DNA from: a bacterium
Lineage (GTDB): Bacteria; Bacillota_I; Bacilli_A; Mycoplasmatales; Mycoplasmoidaceae
Reading direction: 5' to 3'
Length of the DNA stretch: 64,000 nt
Assembly: GCA_017394375.1 (NCBI GenBank)
Contig: JAFPYV010000009.1
Span: 62,001-126,000 of the forward strand
Positions 56,020 to 64,000 of this stretch are shown one piece after another (position 1 is the stretch's first letter; each line of letters opens with the position of its first letter). Made by a program: the position numbers and the translations under genes. Below the pieces are notes generated by a model, which was not told the DNA's origin, made no database searches, and saw only the letters and a program-made list of their open reading frames with translations.

Positions 56020-57996
56020 TTATTCAATATTTAATGAATGAGCTAAAGTACGAACTTTATCTTCCATTTCATTTTGGTCAAATCAAGCAGGATCATCAAT
56101 CAAAATAATTCCATTATATTGATTGGAAATAATAATTAAACAATGTTTAACAAAATCAGGATTTTGGGCATGAAAAGTACTTAATGTTTTTAAAATTGTT
56201 TGGTGATAAGAAGATTGACTTAAAACAAGTGGATCGGAAATATGAAATGGAGCATTATTAAACATCGCTTTTATTTCATCACTATAATTGCTCGTATTTT
56301 CATAGCCATGTCTTAAGCCAAGAATAATGCGTAGGTTTTTGCTTTTTGGTCAATTAGTAGTACTAAAGCAATAAGCTCGTTTTGGTTCTTGAATAGGGAA
56401 AAATTTTTCATATGGGACTGGAACTCTACGCATACTTAAACCATGATATGCAGGTTCATACGCAATCATTTGTTGACTGCGAAATGAACGTAAATTCAAA
56501 TTAATTTTACTAAAACCAGTATTATCTATTGGTTCAAATTTAGCAATATCAATCCATGATTCGCGAGCAGGATTATTCATATGAAAAACAAAGAAGTTAT
56601 GTCATTTATTTAAAATATATCTTCAACTAGTTTGTTCATTAATATTAGGTACATCATCAGTTGAAGCAATTAAATATTGCCCATTTTTTTGATATCATTC
56701 ACGGTTAATTCCAGTAACTAACAATGGTAATTGAACTGCCTTGAATCAATCATCTAAGTAAGCAACGATTATTTTTTTAAGTTTAAGTTTTAATTCATCA
56801 ATGTCATCAATATTTGCAATTGAATTTGCCGACCCATATCCACACGTTATTAAAATTGATTCGTAATAATTTAAAAAAGGAACTTCACTTGTCTTTTCAT
56901 TATAAAAAGTGTAATTACCATAAGCAAATTTTTGATTAGCTAAATTACATTCTTGGTCATTTCATTTAACAAAATCTTCTTGTACTTTAATGGTAAAAAA
57001 TTGGACTAAATTACTTTGTTCTCCCCGTCAGTTAAAATGAACTTTAGCATTGAATTGATCATTTTCTAATTGAACGTTATCACTTTTGTTATCAATATTT
57101 ATATTGTGACTTTTTTTATGGGAATTCAAAATATCCCCTGCAAAATCCTTTATTTTGCTTAACATGGTTTGATTACCATTGACGTTAATTGTTTCAGTAT
57201 ATCGTTGATTTAAACCATTCATTAACGTGCTACTAATGAAAGAAAAATTTGGTTGCAAATAATTAGAAAATAAGCAAATACAGTTATTTGGTTCGATAAA
57301 TGGGGTTGGTTCATCATGATGAGCAGTAAATAGCATTGGGATTGTATATCCTCCTGGAACAGTTATTTCTCCCATGATCCGACCTGTTGTTTGTACATTT
57401 TTGACTGTAATTTGGCGAATTTTTAAATCATAAATAGGAGTATTTTTGTAAAATACCAAATGTGCTTTATCAATTCCAACAACATTTGGTCGTTGTAATT
57501 TGCTCATTACACTATAAGTATCAATTTGACTGCAACTTATTAAACCATATTGATTAAAAATTTGATTCACAATATAACTGGTTCGCATTGATCCTAAGTG
57601 ATCATAAATTAAATGAAAAATTTTATTTTTCACTTGGTTAATTTGTTTTTGAATGTTTTCACAATATTGTTCATATTCTTTAATTGCCTTTTTATTACCA
57701 AAATAAATTGGTAAAAAGAACAAACCAACTATGATAAAACAAGAACCAAAAATTAGTTTATTGTTAATTATTTTTTGATGGATCCCTTTTACAGTTGCTT
57801 CATCTTGCATTTGTTTTTCAAATTCTTTAATTTGTTGTTGATATTGTTTTAATTGGGCATCAATTTGATCTCTTGCTTGCTTCAATCAAGTATCAACTAT
57901 ACTATTAATGACATCTAATTTTGTTGCTTGATATTTTTGATAAAAACCATTGATTGGATCAACACTAATTCCACTTTGATTTAATTCTGCTTTCAT
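56020..57996 (-). CDS. Membrane-anchored paralogue C of the lemA-flanking family
   Basis: 658 residues, same plan as paralogue B: DPINGFYQKYQATKLDVI, IVDTWLKQAR, coiled-coil (about 40-68), membrane segment (81-99), GNKKAIKEYEQY coiled-coil, NTPIYDLKIRQITVKN, LFSNYLQPNFS, IKVQEDFVKWN, WFKAVQLPLLVTGINREWYQ and the C-terminal ISDPLVLSQSSYHQ ... IIISNQYNGIILIDDPAWF. An Asn/Lys-rich insert lies near 270-300. Its start is 57996, and it ends 121 bases before the start of paralogue B. Probably produced by tandem duplication. Function unknown. Confidence 0.7.
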
Positions 57997-58048
57997 GATT
58001 TGTTAAATATATATTTCTTTAATAATATATTTTACGAGATAAAAAAGA

Positions 58049-58080
58049 AAGAAGTAATCACAAAAATGTAATTACTTCTT
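58049..58080 (-). terminator. Terminator of the pth-tilS-membrane protein unit
   Basis: AAGAAGTAAT (58049-58058) pairs with ATTACTTCTT (58071-58080). On the minus strand a T-rich tract follows. The right arm includes the stop codon of the gene at 58072-58722. Confidence 0.75.
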
Positions 58081-58722
58081 CGCATTTTGTTTATTTTGAA
58101 AACGTTCTTCCCGTAACCTATTAATTTCTTTTTGTTTTTTGTTAGCTTTTTTAAGTTCACGCTTTGCTTGACGTTTTTCTTCTTTAACTAACTTAGTTTC
58201 ATCACGTTTACGGATTGGGTCAATTCAGCTAGCTTCTTTGCTATAATCCATTTCCCCATTAATAACAACGTTTCTTACTTCTTTATCATGTGTTGTTTGA
58301 GTTCGAGCGTAAATAACTTCACATTCGATTGCTCGAGGTTTATCTTCAACTTTGGTTTTGCCGTCTCTAGTGGTAAATAAAACAACATATAATTCTCGTG
58401 GGTGCTTTTTTATTTCTTCTTTTTTAGCTTTTCTAGCATCTTTTGGCATTGAATCCCACAAAGCTTTATTTTCTTTCTTTCATTCACTAAAATCGACGGT
58501 TTTACGTTTTGCAACATAGGAATCAATAATTTCTTTTCCTTGTTCGTTGTGTTCCTTTAATCAGTACTTAATACTACGTCAAACTTCATCTTTCTTTTGC
58601 TTGCTAGGGACAACGTTTTCATTAACTTTTTTCTTTCGAAGGACCAAAAAGATAATGACACCGATAGGAACAAGTAGGAAAAGAATGAAAAGAAATGATT
58701 GTGATGTTGAACCTGTATCCAT
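58072..58722 (-). CDS. Hypothetical single-pass membrane protein with basic tail
   Basis: 216 residues. An N-terminal membrane segment (about 9-28, FLFILFLLVPIGVIIFLVL) is followed by RKKK, a Lys/Glu-rich domain with WRSIKYWLKEH and DFSEWKKENKALW, a beta-like part (ELYVVLFTTRD, IECEVIYART, VRNVVINGEMD), and a very basic C-terminal tail. It looks anchored with the bulk inside the cell. I do not recognise the family. Its start lies 14 bases after the tilS stop. Confidence 0.65.
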
Positions 58723-58736
58723 ATTTATTCCTTATA

Positions 58737-59651
58737 TTATTTGTTTATTTTATTTGATTTAACTCTATCTTTAATTAAAAAAAGATTTTTATTAATTTTA
58801 GATAAGTAAGTATTAGCAGCAACCCGAAATGATTTTTGGTTTAAAGTGCTATGTAAAAAACCTAAAATCCCTTGCAATTTGTTTTGGGATAAATTATTAA
58901 TATGATGGGAATACAAATACATTTTTAATAAATTAAATTGGTAATTTAAATTTAATTTTAATAAATAATCTACACTGTTTGTTTTATTTCATTCATGAAA
59001 ATAAAGCAAACTTTTGCGATATTGGGATGCTAAAGCATTATTTAATTGTTTAATTAAGATGAGTAATTGTTGTTTAGCATTTTCATTTTTAGTCAACAAG
59101 GAACGCACATGATTGCGAAAATATTTGCAATCATAATTTGTTTCATCAATTCCGTATGAAATATGATGAATATGACAGTAATTTATTAAATTTCTTTTGC
59201 TAAATTTATTCAGCAATGGTCGATCTATAATTAAATGTTTAATTTGATTATGTTTTGGAATTCCGTAATGAAATAAAAATCGATGTTTAGTAAGTTGCAT
59301 CAAAGCTGTTTCTAAATAATCATCTAAATGGTGTGCCATTAACAAATGATGATGATTAGTTAAATTACCAATTAAATTAAAAAAATTGTACCTAACTTTT
59401 CTTGCCCATGCTTCAAAATTTTTAATTTTACTTGTTTGGTAAATTAATGGATTAATGTTTTTGATAAATAATTTCAAATGATGAACATGACAATAATGTT
59501 GTACTAAGTGCATATCATTATTAGCAGATTTTCGCCAATGATAGTTAACATGAACTACTGCATAAACTTGATTTGCTTTTGTTAACAAATCAAGTAAAGC
59601 CATAGAATCAGGACCACCTGAAACTGCTAATAGATATTTTGTTTTTACCAT
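58737..59651 (-). CDS. tilS: tRNA(Ile)-lysidine synthase
   Basis: 304 residues. KYLLAVSGGPDSMALLDLL carries the SGGPDS P-loop of the PP-loop family, then AVVHVNYHWR, HHLLMAHHLDDYLETALMQLTK, and NLINYCHIHHISYGIDETN with RNHVR. It makes lysidine at C34 of tRNA-Ile for AUA reading. The C-terminal domains of the E. coli enzyme are not seen. It starts three bases after pth. Confidence 0.92.
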
Positions 59652-59654
59652 TAA

Positions 59655-60221
59655 TTATTTGTTATATATATTCATTAATAAATCAAAGCGACCATCACTA
59701 AATCATTTTGGTAAAATGTTGTTATTAATTTCGTTAATGGTTTGTTTGATAGTTGCTAATTCTTGGGGTTTAAATTTAGCAATCACATAATCCTTTTCGT
59801 TATATTTCGGGCGATCAATTCCTAATCTAATTCGTTTAATGTTTTCAGTTCCCAACATTAAAACGACATTCTTCATACCATTATGTCCTCCACCACTACC
59901 TTTTGCTCTAATCTTAAAACTACCAACAGAAAAATCCATGTCGTCATGCAAAATAATGATGCTGTCATATGGAACATCAAAGTAATCAGCAAACTTTTTA
60001 ATTAGTTCTCCCGAATTATTCATGTAGTAAGCAGTGCTAATTAGTAAATAAATTTCGTTATCATGGTCTGCAAATTTAACATACTTTCCACAATTTTGAA
60101 AATTCTTTCATTCTAAATGGTGATCTTCTACGTAATCTTCAATACACATCTTACCATAATTGTGTCTGGTATTGTTAAATTCATCCCCTGGATTTCCTAA
60201 TCCAAAAATTATTGTTTTCAT
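59655..60221 (-). CDS. pth: Peptidyl-tRNA hydrolase
   Basis: 188 residues. IIFGLGNPGDEFNNTRHNYGKM at the N-terminus contains the catalytic His (about 20); YYMNNSGE, IIILHDDMDFSVGSFKIRAKGSGGGHNGMKNV, and RIRLGIDRP follow. Releases peptides from prematurely dropped peptidyl-tRNA. The N-terminal ~65 residues require TGA as Trp. Head of the pth-tilS unit. Confidence 0.95.
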
Positions 60222-60303
60222 AATTATTAATATTATTAATTATATAAAATAAATTTTAATAAATATTTTCGCATTTTTAGTCTAATTAGCCTATGAAATT
60301 ATT

Positions 60304-61194
60304 ATGAAAGAAAAAGTAACAAAAGCCATTATTTGTGCAGCTGGTTTTGGGACCAGATTCCTACCAATTACTAAATCAATTCCCAAAGAAATGCTAAACA
60401 TTATTGATACACCTGCAATTGAATTTATTATTCAAGAAATATTACAAGCAGGCATTAAAGATATTTTGATTGTGGTAAGTTCTAATAAGAATGCTATTAT
60501 TGATTATTTTGATAGTAACTACCAATTAGAACAACACTTAACAAAAAAGCAAAAAGAACTTGAATTAAAGTCAATTACCCAATACAATAAAGACTGTAAT
60601 ATCTTTTTTATTCGTCAACATTACCCCCAAGGATTAGGGGATGCAATTTCTTATGCAAAATCCTTTGTTGGTGATGAACCATTTGCTGTACTACTTGGTG
60701 ATGATGTGATTATCAATCATGATCAAACATTACCAAGTGGATTACAACAATGTTTAAATGTTTTTAATAAATATCACCAAATGGTTTTAGGTGTTCAACC
60801 TGTTCCTGATAAAGAAGTAAATAAATACGGAATTATTAGTTTACCTAAAGATTATAAAAATCAATTAACAATGCCAGTTACTGGAATTATTGAAAAACCC
60901 GAATTAAAAGATGCCCCAAGTAATTATGCGGTAATTGGTCGGTATATCTTAACCCCAGATATTTTTAGTGAAATTAGTAAATTAAAACCAAGTTCACGTG
61001 GAGAAATCGAACTAACTCCAGCCCTTGAAGAAATCATCAAGGCACATGGAGCATACGCTTGCAATATTTTAGCAAAACGTTACGATATCGGTAGTAAACT
61101 TGGTTTAGTTAAAGCAGTGATTGATGAAGCACTAACAAGAAATGATTTAAAAGAAGAGGTAAGTCAATATTTACATCAATTCTGCAAAATTTAA
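60304..61194 (+). CDS. galU: UTP-glucose-1-phosphate uridylyltransferase
   Basis: 296 residues. KAIICAAGFGTRFLPITKSIPKEMLNI (nucleotide-binding, about 8-34), FIRQHYPQGLGDAI, FAVLLGDDVI, GIIEKPELKDAPSNYAVIGRYIL and GEIELTPALEE are the GalU blocks. Makes UDP-glucose, a donor for glycosyltransferases such as those at 1378 and 33745. A terminator follows at 61230. Confidence 0.95.
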   Translation: MKEKVTKAIICAAGFGTRFLPITKSIPKEMLNIIDTPAIEFIIQEILQAGIKDILIVVSSNKNAIIDYFDSNYQLEQHLTKKQKELELKSITQYNKDCNIFFIRQHYPQGLGDAISYAKSFVGDEPFAVLLGDDVIINHDQTLPSGLQQCLNVFNKYHQMVLGVQPVPDKEVNKYGIISLPKDYKNQLTMPVTGIIEKPELKDAPSNYAVIGRYILTPDIFSEISKLKPSSRGEIELTPALEEIIKAHGAYACNILAKRYDIGSKLGLVKAVIDEALTRNDLKEEVSQYLHQFCKI

Positions 61195-61196
61195 AA

Positions 61197-61778
61197 TTAA
61201 TTTTTTGGTTTGGAAATAACTCGTTCACTTTCTACACGTACCTTTCAAGGATGTGTAGAATTTTTTGCACAATAGTAGTACAAAAAGGTGGCACACATAA
61301 TACCAGCCCCACTAAAAATGAAATCAAATCACAACGAACAAGCTGTATATACGTATTCGGGATGGGTTAAAGCAATTGTAATATGCATTTTCACGTCATT
61401 GATTCTAGTTGCACTAAAATCTGCTCAGAAATATAAATTAGTTGGAATAATAAAGCACAAGAATAATAATTGCGATACCAATAACGCAATGTTAGAATAA
61501 AAAGCTTTATTAGCATAAATATATGTTGGATACATTATTAAACCACTAATAATAATACTAAAACTAAACATTAAATACTGCATAATGCAAAGTTGACCAG
61601 TAATAGTATGATGGAAAATAATAATAAACATAAAAATGAATTCTCAAATAGTACAACAAATAATGGTTACAGCAAACCATCGCATTCATTTTTTAAAGAA
61701 TAACAAGTATTGATCTCCAATGGTATTAGTCTTATCAATACTTGGTAAATGACTTGTTTTACTAATTAATTTGCCCAT
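61197..61778 (-). CDS. Hypothetical polytopic membrane protein downstream of ktrB
   Basis: 193 residues, complete with TGA as Trp. Four hydrophobic segments lie near 34-56, 64-85, 93-112 and 148-165. No family is recognised. The ATG overlaps the ktrB stop by one base (TAATG), so it is very likely translated with ktrB. Its stop lies two bases from the convergent galU stop, and its last codons carry the galU terminator in antisense. Confidence 0.65.
61230..61267 (+). terminator. Terminator of galU
   Basis: TCTACAC (61231-61237) and GTGTAGA (61253-61259) pair, with inner CCTT/AAGG pairs, followed by A and seven T. It is oriented for galU and lies inside the antisense gene. Confidence 0.78.
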
Positions 61779-63403
61779 TATCCAACCTTTACATTTTCTA
61801 CTGGTAAACTGTAATTGCTATCTTTACCATGCTTTCTTGAGACAGCAAGAATCGCACTTCCAACTCCCAATTGACCAATGAACATGGTAATAATTAAGAA
61901 TAAGATTCCTCCTCAGTGTAAGTAATTTAATAAATTGCCTAAACTTAATCCACACGTACCAAACGCACTACTTACTACAAAAAAGTCATTAATGTAATTA
62001 TTAAGTTCTTTGTTATTACCGTAATAAGTAAAGTGTACCATGAAACTGGTAATAATAATTAAGATGATTGCAAAGATCATTACTAAGAAACTGTCACTAA
62101 TAGTACTTTGACTAATTTGTTTCTTAAACATCACAATTTTATCTTTACCAGCAAACTTAATAAACAAAGAACATAGCACAATAATGAAAGTAGTTATCCG
62201 AATTCCCCCACCAGTGGAAGAAGGAGAAGATCCAATATACATTAAAATCGTATATAAGATTTTAGACGATTCACTATTAGTATTTAAATTATATGAATTA
62301 AATCCCGCACTTCTAGTTGAAGCACAATTTCAAAAGATTGCTCAGTTTTTATTTGCTCATGGGTGTACACCCCAAGGACTATAAATGGTATTTAGATGAC
62401 CGTAGGGGTCATAATTCTTGACATTAATTAAAGAATATGCATTACTTAAACTATCACCGCTATATGCAAAAATATAAGCAAGGCAAGTGGAAATAGCAAG
62501 TAAACTAATAAATCCAATTAAACAAATTTTTGAAAAAACAGAAAATTTAAATGTAACATGTTTTACTTTGTTTTTGAAATATAAATATACTTCATAAATA
62601 ACTGGATAACCAATTCCACCAATAAATCATTCACTCATTAAGATGAATTGAACAATTACTCCTAATCCATTGCGGTATGCACTCAATGAAGATTCACCAA
62701 ACAAACTAAATCCAGCATTATCAAGTGCAGAAATAGAATCAAACATACCATTTCAAAATGATCAAGTTCAGTTATGGTAAACTCGTTCATAATGATAAGC
62801 ACTAAATCCTAGGTAGTATGGATCATTATATCCATGCGTATTGGAAATACTAATTGGGGTATGAGCAGGAATGTAATAAAAACAAAACATTAATAGTAAT
62901 GAGCAAATAATGTTGATGCTAATAATAAAAATAACACCTGATACAATTAATTTAACAACATTATTTAATGTTTCTCCACCCCGTTCTGATTGTAAAACTA
63001 CAATCGTATTAAACCGTAATTTTTGCTTTGGAAAAAATGATAAGTACAACAAGATGAACATAACGAACAAACCTATTCCACCAAATAAAATCAATAAATA
63101 AATCACCACCTGTCCGAATGGTTTAAATGTAGTATCAGTTGGAGTGACAACTAATCCGGTGTCACTAAAAGCACTTGTTGCAGTAAATAATGCACTTCAA
63201 AAATCATAGTGATTTTTAGTGGTTACGGTTCCTCAATTAACTGCGGCACTGCACATTAGTAAACCAGCACCTACCAAGCAAAATACTGCATATCAAATTA
63301 AAATGAATTGAAAAGTGTTTGGTTTAATGAAAGAATTGAATCACTGTTTAAATTTTTTCTTAAAATTTCGATTCGGATTATTTCAGTTATTATTTAAATG
63401 CAT
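61778..63403 (-). CDS. ktrB: Potassium uptake membrane subunit KtrB/TrkH family
   Basis: 541 residues with about eight to ten membrane segments. The four selectivity-filter-like repeats are visible: FTATSAFSDTGL (about 70-80), DSISALDNAGFSL, WNCASTRSAGFNS and VSSAFGTCGLSLG; also the MYIGSSPSSTGGGIRITTF stretch typical of KtrB/TrkH. It forms the K+ channel-like pathway, gated by KtrA. Divergent ktrA starts 97 bases away. Several TGA codons are Trp. Confidence 0.9.
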
Positions 63404-63500
63404 AAATATATCTTAATATAATTAATAAAATATAAAAGTATTTAACAATTTAATCGCTTTACATATTTTATAAAATTATAGAAAATTAATAGTAATTTAT

Positions 63501-64000
63501 ATGAGTAGAAATAATTTAATTTGTGTCATTGGAATGAATACATTTGGACTTGCATTAGCACATAACCTTAAAAATTTAGGGAAGTTAGTAATGGTAATTG
63601 ACGAAGATGACAACATTATTAACAAATTAAATAATCAATTTGAAACTGCAGTTTGTGCGGATGCAACTGACATTAATGCATTAAGATCATTAGGGGTGCA
63701 AGATCTTGACATCGTGATTGTAGCAGTTAGATCTTTTGAAACTTCAGTTTATGTTTGCAATAACTTGCATGAATTAAAAGTAGCTAATATTTATGCATAT
63801 GCCAGAAGTAGTGTACAAAGTCGGATTTTGGTAAGTATTGGCGTAACAAATGTTATTACACCAGAAATTGATAGTGCCCAAATTCTTGGTACGCAATTAG
63901 CAAGCCATACTGATATTAATGATACATTTATTGGTAGTAATTACAGTTTAATCAAAGTGTTTGTTAATAAAATAAATTCAATGTCGATTGAAGAAGTAAG
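63501..64000 (+). CDS. ktrA: Potassium uptake regulatory subunit KtrA/TrkA (RCK), 3' end outside window
   Basis: The first 166 residues are seen. ICVIGMNTFGLALAHNLKNLGK is the nucleotide-binding Rossmann start, VMVIDEDDNIINKL follows, and VCADATDINALRSLGVQDLDIVIVAV is the TrkA-N/RCK pattern. A second part with FVNKINSMSIEEV begins the RCK-C region. It controls KtrB, which is encoded divergently. Confidence 0.9.
   Translation, partial: MSRNNLICVIGMNTFGLALAHNLKNLGKLVMVIDEDDNIINKLNNQFETAVCADATDINALRSLGVQDLDIVIVAVRSFETSVYVCNNLHELKVANIYAYARSSVQSRILVSIGVTNVITPEIDSAQILGTQLASHTDINDTFIGSNYSLIKVFVNKINSMSIEEV

Noticed and set aside
1..64000. CRISPR arrays, insertion sequences, prophage genes
   Set aside because: I saw no direct repeat array with spacers, no transposase or integrase-like protein and no terminal inverted repeats flanking any gene.

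Overview
The window comes from a low-GC, wall-less mollicute that reads UGA as tryptophan. Nearly every gene is only complete if in-frame TGA codons are read as Trp (for example in rnr, thyA, oppA and ktrB). All true stops I found are TAA or TAG, and a single class-I release factor gene (prfA) is present. The gene content is that of a reduced Mycoplasma/Ureaplasma-type genome: translation, secretion, RNA decay and import genes, little biosynthesis. The very large OppF with an insertion resembles the Mycoplasma genitalium/pneumoniae type, but I cannot fix the genus or species.

Layout. 1-1353: the end of a DUF2779 protein, rpsT and two tRNA genes. 1378-7527: a glycosyltransferase, then a leftward operon secG-rnr-smpB plus two degenerate iron-alcohol-dehydrogenase-like paralogues. 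7575-13950: a rightward run plsC-thyA-folA-scpA-scpB-asnS-pgsA-cinA-like. 13947-17324: gmk and a small gene leftward, def and RNase J rightward. 17381-27474: two leftward clusters, rpmE-prfA-prmC-tsaC-rpiB-glyA (the classical Firmicute order) and rnhC-secA-uvrB. 27524-33748: a membrane protein, acpS, nusA-infB-rbfA and a membrane protein. 33745-37216: a large glycosyltransferase, ppa and a YebC-family gene. 37217-48034: a structured leader region and an oligopeptide transporter locus (oppA, a fused oppB-oppC, oppD, a giant oppF), then a membrane protein. 48472-51123: rpoD-trmK-truB. 51166-57996: three large paralogous membrane-anchored proteins on the minus strand surrounding a plus-strand lemA. 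58072-64000: pth-tilS-membrane protein, galU, and the potassium uptake genes ktrB and ktrA (partial), which are divergent.

How the genes fit together. SmpB and RNase R serve trans-translation. PrmC methylates the GGQ glutamine of PrfA. NusA, IF-2 and RbfA link transcription, initiation and 30S maturation. SecA and SecG belong to the translocase. ThyA and DHFR form the thymidylate cycle, with GlyA supplying one-carbon units. AcpS, PlsC and PgsA belong to lipid synthesis. The Opp system imports peptides. The genome is tightly packed: many co-directional pairs share a one-base TAATG stop/start overlap, and three convergent pairs share the same four-base TTAG overlap.

The most unusual items are the OppB-OppC fusion, the multi-hairpin region in front of oppA with mutually exclusive pairings, the three-paralogue family around lemA, the hairpin leader of nusA, and the two alcohol-dehydrogenase-like genes that appear to have lost metal ligands. 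No CRISPR array, insertion sequence, prophage or broken gene was seen.
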